From positions 1-7,422 of the forward strand of contig WGCB01000240.1 of the NCBI GenBank assembly GCA_015494005.1: 7,422 nt of DNA, read 5' to 3'. Position 1 is the stretch's first letter; every line of letters starts with the position of its first letter. Shown in pieces: positions 1-6,267 of the stretch. The position numbers and the translations under genes are program-made. Source of the DNA: Caldilineaceae bacterium (GTDB taxonomy: Bacteria > Chloroflexota > Anaerolineae > Caldilineales > Caldilineaceae). Below the pieces are notes generated by a model. The model was not told the origin of the DNA. It worked only from the letters and a program-made list of their open reading frames with translations, and ran no database searches.

Positions 1-1176
1 GAAGGGCAGGACGTCTGCCCGGTGCAGGCTGAGCAAGGGCGGGGCCAGGGTCCAGGTGACCGGTCCCAGCAGGGGGTGGGGGCCGCTGGCCTGCTCCTCG
101 GCCTGGAGGCGGCAGCGCAGCTCCTCGATGTGGCGGAAAGCTGTCTCGTCGCCCGGTCTCGTCGCCCCCGGCTGGCCGGCCAGGACCAGCTTCACAGCCC
201 GGCGCAGGACCCCTCGCTGGGTGGCCACGTCCAGCTCCCGCAGGGCCGCCACCTCCAGGATCACCCGCTCTCCCGGTTGGGGTGGTTCGTGTAGCGCTCG
301 CTCCAGCCCGGCCCAGTCCAGGGCAGCCGCCCGCTCCGCCTCCTCCGCCAGGATGAAGCCGGTCTGGGCCAGGCTCTCCCGGATGCGGGGGTTGATGGCC
401 GCCAGCTGGGGCAGGATCTGATGGCGCAGGCGATTGCGCAGGAAGCGCGGATCCCGGTTGCTGGGATCCTCCCGCCAGGACAGCTCGGCCTCGGCCAGGT
501 AGCCCAGGATCTGTTCCCGGGAGACCTGGAGCAGGGGGCGGACCAGACGCACCGGGCGTGTCTTCGTCGGCTCGTCCGGCGGCCGCTCCAGGCGGGGATC
601 CGGGGGCGCCAGCCGACTCATCCAGCGCATGCCGCCCAGTCCCTCCAGCCCACTCCCCCGGAGCAGGCGCATGAGCACCGTCTCTGCCTGGTCGTCCTGG
701 GTGTGGGCCAGGGCCAGGATGGGCTCCTGCTCGCCCGGGGTGATCTCCTGGGCCACTTCCCAGAGGAAGGTGTAGCGAGCCCGGCGGGCCGCCTCCTCCA
801 GGTTGACGCCCGGCCCCTCCAGGACGCCAGGGAGCAGCCGGCGGTGGTGGAAGGGCAGTCCCCATTCCTGGGCCAGGCGGGCCACGAAGGCCGCTTCCTC
901 CTGGGACTCCGGGCGCAGGCTGTGGTCCAGGTGGGCCACGTGCAGGCGGATGTGGAGGGCTTCCTGGAGCTGGGCGAGGGCGTGCAGGAGGCAGATGCTG
1001 TCCGCGCCGCCGCTGACGCCGACGGTCACCGGGGCCGGGGGGCGGTCAGGCGAAGGGGGCGGAAACAGGGTGTAGCAGACCTGGGCCTGGCGGATGGCAC
1101 GGAGGATCTGCTGCTGAAATGGGTGCTTTTCTCTCTGGCTCACCGGCAGATCCAGGCTCTCGGAAGGGTCAATCAC
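1..1176 (-). CDS. tilS: tRNA(Ile)-lysidine synthase TilS, 3' end beyond the left edge
   Basis: TilS uses ATP and lysine to turn C34 of the CAU-anticodon tRNA(Ile) into lysidine, so that this tRNA reads AUA and is charged with isoleucine instead of methionine. The first 392 codons are visible and open to position 1. Most TilS proteins have about 430-470 residues, so the C-terminal part is missing only because of the window edge. Seen in the translation: the PP-loop ATP site SGGADS (residues 55-60), HLDHSLRPES (82-91), HTQDDQAET (158-166), RGSGLEGLGGM (173-183), and the strongly diagnostic EDPSNRDPRFLRNRLRH (236-252), followed by the helical substrate-binding region. The start chosen is GTG at 1176-1174. 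An in-frame GTG at 1140-1138 (residue 13) is possible, but neither start has a clear Shine-Dalgarno. The first GTG lies where transcription should begin, which favours it. The gene is divergent from the mre operon and shares its promoter region. Confidence 0.96.
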   Translation of the reverse strand, partial: MIDPSESLDLPVSQREKHPFQQQILRAIRQAQVCYTLFPPPSPDRPPAPVTVGVSGGADSICLLHALAQLQEALHIRLHVAHLDHSLRPESQEEAAFVARLAQEWGLPFHHRRLLPGVLEGPGVNLEEAARRARYTFLWEVAQEITPGEQEPILALAHTQDDQAETVLMRLLRGSGLEGLGGMRWMSRLAPPDPRLERPPDEPTKTRPVRLVRPLLQVSREQILGYLAEAELSWREDPSNRDPRFLRNRLRHQILPQLAAINPRIRESLAQTGFILAEEAERAAALDWAGLERALHEPPQPGERVILEVAALRELDVATQRGVLRRAVKLVLAGQPGATRPGDETAFRHIEELRCRLQAEEQASGPHPLLGPVTWTLAPPLLSLHRADVLPF

Positions 1177-1183
1177 GGAGGGA

Positions 1184-1192
1184 ATTATACCA
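1184..1192 (-). promoter_or_regulatory. Extended -10 promoter of tilS
   Basis: The minus strand reads TGGTATAAT, a perfect TGnTATAAT extended -10 box with a consensus hexamer at 1189-1184. No TTGACA-like -35 is visible 16-18 nt upstream, as is often so for extended -10 promoters. A start 6-8 nt downstream of the hexamer would fall near 1176-1178, on or just before the tilS GTG. Confidence 0.7.
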
Positions 1193-1232
1193 CAAAGCGG
1201 GCTGGGTGGCTTTTTTGGGAAGTTTTGGTCTG

Positions 1233-1241
1233 TGGTATAAT
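1233..1241 (+). promoter_or_regulatory. Extended -10 promoter of the mreB operon
   Basis: The plus strand reads TGGTATAAT, with the consensus -10 hexamer at 1236-1241 and the extended TG at 1233-1234. There is no good -35: TTGGGA at 1215-1220 matches only partly and its 15-nt spacing is short. The predicted transcription start is about 1248, which gives a leader of about 250 nt before the mreB GTG. This is the only consensus-like promoter I see for the rightward genes. A weaker TACAAT at 1344-1349 lacks both a -35 and an extended TG. Confidence 0.65.
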
Positions 1242-1464
1242 CTAGTGTAATTTGCTTACATATCGGCCTTCTGTCAGGGCATGGCAACCCGGCGGGATTC
1301 GATCTTCGTCACGCCGATTTCGTGCTCAGGTGGGTGCTGCGGGTACAATGTGGGGTGCAAAAGGACGGCCCCAGCTCACCGGCGCGAGATTCGCCTGGTC
1401 CAGGAGGCAGTTTCTCCCGAGCGGAGAGAGCCTTCCGGGCCTTTTCCCGGAGGACGGGGCTCCC

Positions 1465-1497
1465 ATGAAAGAATGTTTGTGCAAGAAGGAGAGGTAG
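1465..1497 (+). CDS. Possible 10-codon upstream ORF in the mreB leader
   Basis: ATG at 1465 opens a short frame encoding MKECLCKKER that stops at TAG 1495-1497, four bases before the mreB start. A GGAGG at 1449-1453 sits 11 nt upstream of the ATG and would serve as its ribosome site; those bases also form the 3' arm of the hairpin at 1432-1453. The mreB Shine-Dalgarno lies inside the last codons of this frame, so its translation could affect mreB initiation. It could equally be chance: the frame is very short and no homologue can be judged by eye. Confidence 0.2.
   Translation: MKECLCKKER
1486..1494 (+). promoter_or_regulatory. Ribosome binding site of mreB
   Basis: AAGGAGAGG ends 7 nt before the GTG at 1502, with the AAGGAG core 10 nt from the start. 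It fixes the GTG as the mreB start. The mreB frame has a stop at 1466-1468 and no other plausible start between that stop and 1502. Confidence 0.7.
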
Positions 1498-1501
1498 GGG
1501 C

Positions 1502-2572
1502 GTGACCAACCCGCTAGATTGGTTACTGGGCCTGTTTTCACTGGATATCGGCATCGACCTGGGGACGGCCAACACCCTGGTCCATGTGAAGGGGCGCGGT
1601 ATCGTCATCGATGAGCCATCTGTGGTGGCTCTGGATAGATCCTCCAAGCGGCGCAACGCAGTGAAGGCCATCGGCCGGGAGGCCAAGGAGATGGTGGGGC
1701 GGACGCCGGCCCACATCGTGGCTGTGCGCCCACTCCAGGACGGAGTGATCTCCGACTTCGAAGTGACGGAGCGGATGATCCACTACTTCATCGCCAAGGT
1801 CCACGGCAACCGCGCCCTGGGCACGGCCCGGCCTCGAGTGGTCATCGGCATCCCCTCCGGCGTGACGGAGGTGGAGAAGCGCGCGGTCCGGGACGCGGCG
1901 GTGAGCGCCGGGGCCCGGGAGGCCGGCCTGGTGGAGGAGCCCATGGCCGCGGCCATCGGCGCTGGCCTGCCGGTGACCGAGTCCATCGGCTCCATGATCG
2001 TGGACATCGGCGGTGGCACCACCGAGGTGGCGGTCATCTCCCTGGGGGGCATCGTGGTCTCTCGCTCCATCCGGGTGGCCGGGGACGAGATGAACGAGGA
2101 CATCATCAACTACGCCCGGCAGAAGTACAACCTGCTCATCGGGGAGCGCATGGCCGAGCGAGCCAAGATCGAGATCGGTTCCGCCTACCCCATGGAGCAG
2201 GAGCGGACCATGATCATCCGGGGGCGCAACCTGATCACGGGCCTGCCCGAGGCGGTGGAGATGAGCTCGGTGGAGATCCGGGAGGCCCTGGCCAGCTCCG
2301 TGGACGTGATCGTGGACGCGGTGAAGGACACCCTGGACGAGACGCCGCCGGAGCTCATTGCCGACCTGATGGAGCATGGCATCGTCCTGGCCGGGGGCGG
2401 CGCCCTCCTCCACGGCCTGGCCAACCGCCTCCAGGACGAGACCCGCATGCACGTCTACGTGGCCGACAACCCGCTCACCTCCGTGGCCATCGGCACCGGG
2501 ATGATCCTGGAGAAGCCGGAGTACTACCGGGAGACCCTGGCCACCATGCAGCGCAAGAGCGCGATCCGCTAG
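1502..2572 (+). CDS. mreB: Rod shape-determining actin homologue MreB
   Basis: MreB is the bacterial actin that polymerises with ATP into filaments under the membrane and guides the side-wall synthesis complex. The 356-residue product has all actin-fold signatures: phosphate-1 DLGTANT (residues 19-25), the EEPMAA segment (145-150), phosphate-2 DIGGGTTE (168-175), and the adenosine motif GIVLAGGGALL (293-303). It aligns readily with E. coli MreB, including the GSAYP and RGRNL segments. The protein starts with GTG and is slightly long, because a hydrophobic N-terminal stretch (PLDWLLGLF, residues 4-12) precedes the usual core. This stretch probably helps membrane attachment. First gene of the rightward operon; mreC follows after 60 nt. 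No disrupted motif is seen. Confidence 0.98.
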   Translation: MTNPLDWLLGLFSLDIGIDLGTANTLVHVKGRGIVIDEPSVVALDRSSKRRNAVKAIGREAKEMVGRTPAHIVAVRPLQDGVISDFEVTERMIHYFIAKVHGNRALGTARPRVVIGIPSGVTEVEKRAVRDAAVSAGAREAGLVEEPMAAAIGAGLPVTESIGSMIVDIGGGTTEVAVISLGGIVVSRSIRVAGDEMNEDIINYARQKYNLLIGERMAERAKIEIGSAYPMEQERTMIIRGRNLITGLPEAVEMSSVEIREALASSVDVIVDAVKDTLDETPPELIADLMEHGIVLAGGGALLHGLANRLQDETRMHVYVADNPLTSVAIGTGMILEKPEYYRETLATMQRKSAIR

Positions 2573-2632
2573 GCTTCCAGCCCCGGCCTGCCCGGTGAGC
2601 CTGGGGCCGCGAGCCCATTCTGACCAACCACC
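2573..2632 (+). other. mreB-mreC spacer with a possible hairpin
   Basis: This is the longest gap inside the operon. GCCCCGG at 2580-2586 can pair with CTGGGGC at 2601-2607 (7 bp with one G-U pair, 14-nt loop). No U-run follows, so it is not a normal terminator; it could stabilise or partly separate the mreB and mreC messages. The 20 nt before the mreC ATG contain no Shine-Dalgarno. Confidence 0.3.
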
Positions 2633-3583
2633 ATGCGTGACAGCGAGCGACGGTTCTGGCCTGTGGCCGACATAGGGATTCGCCTGGTCGTCCTCTCCCT
2701 GGCGGCCCTGGTGATCATGGCCCTGCAGGTGACCGGCCGCCTGGCCGTGGTGGAAAACGTCATCGCCATCGTCACCTCCCCGGCCCAGATCAGCGTCACC
2801 GGCCTGACCAACAGCGTGGCCGAGTTCGTGGGCGGCCTGCGAGAGATCCGGGACCTGCAGCGGCGCAACGCGGAGCTGGAGCGGGTCAACGGCAGCCTGC
2901 TGGTGGAGAACCTGCGCCTGCGGGAAGTGGAGCGGGAGAACCAGCGCCTGCGGGAGCTGCTGGCCTTCGCGGAGGTGCGCCCGGGCCTGGAGCTGCGGGG
3001 CGGGCAGATCCTGGCCAAGGTGGTGGGCCGGGACACCAACAATTTCCGCAGTTTCCTCCTCATCGACCTGGGCCGACAGCATGGCATCGAGCCAGGCATG
3101 CCCGTGGTCACGGACCAGGGGCTGGTGGGCCGCATCAGCTCGGTGACGGAGCGCACATCCAAGGTGCTCCTCATCACGGACCCCACCAGCACGGTGAACG
3201 CCATCCTGCAGAGCAGCCGCCTGACCGGCGCGGTGAGCGGTCGCCCGGGCGACAACCCCATCATGGACTTCATTCCCCAAGGCGCTCAGTTCAGCGTGGG
3301 CGAGATCGTCCTCACCTCCGGGCTGGGCGGCAACTTCCCCAAGGGCATTCCCATCGGCCAGGTGATCGAGATCCGGCAGCGAGACTTCGAGATCTTCCAG
3401 CAGGCGGTGATCCGCCCCACGGTGGACTTCGACCGCCTGGAGCTGGTGATGGTGGTGACCAATTTCGATCCGCTGGAGTTTGTTCCGGAGCTGGACAGCC
3501 CGCCCGAGGCCCCGCCGACGGCCCCGGAGGAGGGCCTGGACCAGCCCACCCCGCCGGCGGAGCCGAGGGAGGAGAACCCCTAG
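2633..3583 (+). CDS. mreC: Rod shape-determining protein MreC
   Basis: MreC is a bitopic membrane protein that bridges cytoplasmic MreB/MreD and extracytoplasmic PBP2, and in characterised systems switches PBP2 to its active state. The 316 residues show a short cytoplasmic N-terminus, one membrane helix (about 15-34), a charged heptad-rich coiled coil (about 68-110), then the two-domain beta-barrel MreC core (about 120-285). The core includes FRSFLLIDLGRQHGIEPGMPVV (137-158) and DQGLVGRI (160-167). The tail (about 286-316) is rich in proline and glutamate, probably disordered and outside the membrane. The start is the ATG at 2633: an in-frame TGA at 2621-2623 excludes anything longer. No Shine-Dalgarno precedes it. 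It ends 3 nt before mreD, whose ribosome site lies in the last codons of mreC. Confidence 0.96.
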   Translation: MRDSERRFWPVADIGIRLVVLSLAALVIMALQVTGRLAVVENVIAIVTSPAQISVTGLTNSVAEFVGGLREIRDLQRRNAELERVNGSLLVENLRLREVERENQRLRELLAFAEVRPGLELRGGQILAKVVGRDTNNFRSFLLIDLGRQHGIEPGMPVVTDQGLVGRISSVTERTSKVLLITDPTSTVNAILQSSRLTGAVSGRPGDNPIMDFIPQGAQFSVGEIVLTSGLGGNFPKGIPIGQVIEIRQRDFEIFQQAVIRPTVDFDRLELVMVVTNFDPLEFVPELDSPPEAPPTAPEEGLDQPTPPAEPREENP

Positions 3584-3586
3584 CCG

Positions 3587-4087
3587 GTGAGCAGAGGCCT
3601 GCTGATCTACGTCATGGTGCCAGCCCTGGGCATCCTGGCCGTCCTGCAGAGCGTGGTGGTCCCTCGGCTGGCCATCCTGCATGTGCGGCCCAACCCCATG
3701 CTCCTGTTCGTGGTGGGGTGGACCCTCTTCCACGGTCGCCGGGAAGGCCTGCTCTGGGGCTTCGTGGGCGGGCTCTGGCTGGATGTTTTCTCCGGCGGGC
3801 CCATGGGCGCCTCTAGCCTGGCCTTGATGGCAGCGGCCATGGTGGCTGGCCTGGGCCATCGCACCCTCTACCGCACCAACCTGCTGGTGCCCGTCTTCGT
3901 CACCGCCCTGGGCACCCTGAGCTACGCCGCCGTCTATCTGACCATCCTGGCCATGCTGGAGACCAACTTCCCCTGGCGGGCCATGCTGGAGCGCCTGGCT
4001 GTGCCGGAGGTCATCTACAACGGAGTGCTGATGCTGCTCTTGACGCCCCTGCTGAACCGAATCCCTGAACGCCGGGAGGTGGTCTGA
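3587..4087 (+). CDS. mreD: Rod shape-determining membrane protein MreD
   Basis: MreD is a small polytopic membrane protein of the elongasome, thought to hold MreC and PBP2 in the complex. The 166-residue product has the family's usual length and is strongly hydrophobic, with about five likely membrane segments. The conserved pattern is present: RPNPMLLFVVGW (34-45), then GFVGGLWLDVFSGGPMG (58-74), including Asp66, typical of the family's G-x-x-x-D-x-x-S-G region. The start is GTG at 3587, 3 nt after the mreC stop. GGGAGGAG at 3567-3573 lies inside the mreC end, rather far upstream (13 nt), so translational coupling to mreC is likely. An ATG at codon 10 (3614) is a weaker alternative. mrdA starts 3 nt after its stop. 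Confidence 0.93.
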   Translation: MSRGLLIYVMVPALGILAVLQSVVVPRLAILHVRPNPMLLFVVGWTLFHGRREGLLWGFVGGLWLDVFSGGPMGASSLALMAAAMVAGLGHRTLYRTNLLVPVFVTALGTLSYAAVYLTILAMLETNFPWRAMLERLAVPEVIYNGVLMLLLTPLLNRIPERREVV

Positions 4088-4090
4088 GCC

Positions 4091-6247
4091 ATGTTGGACG
4101 GACTTGAGCGCACCCCGTCGGTCTCTCTGCGGGTGGTGCGCATCGGGCTGCTCCTGGCTTTCCTGCTCCTGGTGGGGCGTCTCTACCAGCTGCAGATCGG
4201 CCAGGGGGACGTCTTCCGGGAGCAGGCGGATCGCAACCGCTTTCGGCTCATCGAGCTGCCCCCGCCCCGGGGCGTGATCTACGATCGCAACGGGGAGATC
4301 CTGGCCCGGAACCGGCCCAGCTTCGCCATCGCCATCGTCCCCGCGGACCTGCCGCCGGACGACCTGGACACGGACGCGGACGAGCTGGCCCTGGCCATCC
4401 GGGAGCTGCTGGTGAACATGGAGGCGGACACGGACCTGGAGGTGGCCCTGGGCATTGGGCGGACCATGTTCCTGCGCCTGGGCCGGGCCGACTTCACCAG
4501 GGCTGCCGAGTCCGCGGGGGTGCAGCTCCAGTTCACCACGGTCACCGTGCCCGTCTACAGCGCCCAGGAGGAAGGGGGCGAGGTGCCCCAGGTGCTCACG
4601 GTCATCCCGGATCTCTCCATCCCTCTCCCCCTGGAGGGGCTGGTGGCGGTGGTGAAACGAGCCGTGGAGATCGGCATCCAGGGGAGCTCCTTCGAGCCCA
4701 TCATCATCCTGGACCTGGTGGAGCGGGAGGATGCCTTCCGCATCGCGGAGCAGACCTACCAGCTGCCCTGGGTGCGGGTCATCCAGGAGCCGGTGCGGGA
4801 GTACCCCTTCGGCGAGCTGATCAGCCACGTGCTGGGCTTCATGGGGCCCATCCCGGCCCTGGCCAGCGAGAGCTACGAGGCCCGGGGCTACACCAATCCC
4901 AACGAGCAGGTGGGGCTGAACGGCGTGGAGTTCACCTACCAGGACGCCCTGCGAGGACAGCCGGGCAGCAAGTACATCGAGGTGGACATCCTGGGCCGGG
5001 AGAAGCGCACCGTGGGGGATGTGGTGGATCCCGTGCCAGGCCAGAACCTGCGCCTGAGCATTGATCTGCGCCTGCAGAAGGTCATGTACCAGTCCCTCTC
5101 CCGGGCCATGGAGGACGTGGACTCCCCCAACGCGGTGGCCATCGCCATGAACCCCCAGACCGGGGAGGTCCTGGGCCTGGTGAGCCTGCCCTCCTTCGAC
5201 AACAACATTTTCTCCGAGGGCATCGGCGAGGACTACCTGGCCCTGGAGCAGGACGAGCGCAAACCTCTGATCAACTACGCCATCGGCGGCCTCTACCCGC
5301 CGGGCTCCACCTTCAAGCTGGTCACCGCCACCGCCGGCCTGGCGGAAGGCGTCATCGGCCCTCGCACGGTCATCGTGGACAACGGGCCCCTCTACCTGCC
5401 CAACCGCTACTTCCCGGACGACCCCAAACAAGCCCAGAAATTCGTGAGCTGGAACCACAAGCTGGGGATCAACCACGGCCGGTTGACGGTGGCCGACGCC
5501 CTGGCCCTCTCCAACGACATCTTCTTCTACTGGGTCGGTGGCGGTTATCCGGATGTGTTCGAGGGGCTGGGCGAGGAGCGGCTGGCCAAATGGGCCAAGC
5601 TCTTCGGCTTCGGGGAGGTGACAGGCATCGACCTGCCCGGCGAGGTGGCCTTTCCGGTGCCCGACGACCAGTGGAAGCGCATCAACCTGGCCGAGTCCTG
5701 GGTGACGGGTGACAGCTACAACATGGCCATCGGTCAGGGCTACCTGCTGGGCACGCCCCTCCACGTGCTGGTCAGCGCAGCCGCGGTGGCCAACGGGGGC
5801 AAGATCCTGCAACCCCAGGTGGTCCGCCACATCCTGGACGCGGAAGGCGGGCTGCAGCGGGACTTCACGCCCAAGGTGATCCGGGAGCTGCCTGTCGATC
5901 CAGGGCTGCTGGAGTACGTGCGCCAGGGCATGTGGCTGGCCGTGAACCAGGACTACGGCACCGCGGTGGCCGCCCGAGTGCCAGGCGTGGACGTGGCCGG
6001 CAAGACCGGCACCGCGGAGTTCTGTGAGTGGATCCCGGAGGAGCAGGACTGCCGCCGGGATTTCGAGGGCAACCTGCCCTTCCATGCCTGGTTCACCGCC
6101 TTCGCCCCCTACGACAACCCGGAGATCGCCCTGGTGGTCTTCGTCTACGACGGCGGTGAGGGCTCCACCGTGGCCGCGCCGGTGGCCCAGGAGATCCTCC
6201 AGGCCTATTTCAGCGACATCCGGCCCCAGGTGGCCCAATCCCAGTAA
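4091..6247 (+). CDS. mrdA: Penicillin-binding protein 2, elongasome transpeptidase
   Basis: Class B PBP that cross-links peptidoglycan stems during side-wall growth, normally paired with RodA. Seen in the 718-residue product: short cytoplasmic N-terminus, one membrane anchor (about 15-32), the class B signature RGVIYDRNGEILA (60-72), a pedestal/head region (about 75-330) containing YPFGELISHVLG (238-249), and the transpeptidase domain. Its motifs are STFK with the catalytic Ser406 and Lys409, SND (474-476; PBP2 proteins often carry Asp in place of the last Asn of SxN), and KTGTAE (638-643). The protein is longer than E. coli PBP2 (633 aa); the excess lies mainly in the head region, about 100-215. 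Only two cysteines occur, Cys645 and Cys654, just after KTG. GGGAGG at 4074-4079 inside the mreD end is a good ribosome site. Its place next to mreBCD favours PBP2 over FtsI. Confidence 0.95.
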   Translation: MLDGLERTPSVSLRVVRIGLLLAFLLLVGRLYQLQIGQGDVFREQADRNRFRLIELPPPRGVIYDRNGEILARNRPSFAIAIVPADLPPDDLDTDADELALAIRELLVNMEADTDLEVALGIGRTMFLRLGRADFTRAAESAGVQLQFTTVTVPVYSAQEEGGEVPQVLTVIPDLSIPLPLEGLVAVVKRAVEIGIQGSSFEPIIILDLVEREDAFRIAEQTYQLPWVRVIQEPVREYPFGELISHVLGFMGPIPALASESYEARGYTNPNEQVGLNGVEFTYQDALRGQPGSKYIEVDILGREKRTVGDVVDPVPGQNLRLSIDLRLQKVMYQSLSRAMEDVDSPNAVAIAMNPQTGEVLGLVSLPSFDNNIFSEGIGEDYLALEQDERKPLINYAIGGLYPPGSTFKLVTATAGLAEGVIGPRTVIVDNGPLYLPNRYFPDDPKQAQKFVSWNHKLGINHGRLTVADALALSNDIFFYWVGGGYPDVFEGLGEERLAKWAKLFGFGEVTGIDLPGEVAFPVPDDQWKRINLAESWVTGDSYNMAIGQGYLLGTPLHVLVSAAAVANGGKILQPQVVRHILDAEGGLQRDFTPKVIRELPVDPGLLEYVRQGMWLAVNQDYGTAVAARVPGVDVAGKTGTAEFCEWIPEEQDCRRDFEGNLPFHAWFTAFAPYDNPEIALVVFVYDGGEGSTVAAPVAQEILQAYFSDIRPQVAQSQ

Positions 6248-6267
6248 ATTCACCCGAGCAGGCAGCC

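Larger units (their letters stand above)
1184..1241. repeat. Inverted repeat enclosing the divergent promoters
   Basis: ATTATACCACA at 1184-1194 is the exact reverse complement of TGTGGTATAAT at 1231-1241, with 36 bp between the arms. Each arm is an extended -10 box plus two further matching bases. The repeat therefore comes mainly from two identical promoters placed back to back. The 36-bp centre must hold both -35 contact regions, which would lie at about 1207-1212 and 1213-1218, side by side. Confidence 0.75.
1248..1501 (+). promoter_or_regulatory. Long, potentially structured 5' leader of the mre operon
   Basis: About 250 nt separate the predicted transcription start from the mreB GTG. 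Potential RNA hairpins read by eye are: 1381-1384 with 1392-1395 (GGCG/CGCC); 1411-1417 with 1423-1429 (7 bp with one G-U pair, loop CGAGC); and 1432-1439 with 1446-1453 (8 bp with one G-U pair, loop CCTTTT). The last can be extended by an outer stem, 1428-1432 with 1458-1462, if one side is re-paired. No U-run follows the stems, so this is not a classic intrinsic terminator. I recognise no known riboswitch or T-box signature. GC-rich DNA makes such stems common, so a regulatory role is inference. Confidence 0.35.

Noticed and set aside
1194..1216. A possible intrinsic terminator, AAAGC...GCTTTTTT
   Set aside because: The stem is only 5 bp and not GC-rich, the loop is 10 nt, and it lies between divergent promoters where no terminator is needed.
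421..1245. A 274-codon plus-strand frame within the tilS region
   Set aside because: It is a shadow of tilS, whose PP-loop and EDPSN...RNRLRH motifs on the minus strand are diagnostic.
1344..1349. TACAAT as a second mreB promoter
   Set aside because: It has no extended TG and no TTGACA-like sequence at the right distance; a single hexamer near consensus is weak evidence.
4091..6247. Reading the PBP as FtsI (PBP3) because minC follows
   Set aside because: The position directly after mreBCD, the YPFGELISHVLG and SND motifs and the overall layout fit PBP2 better; no ftsW, ftsL or mur gene is nearby.
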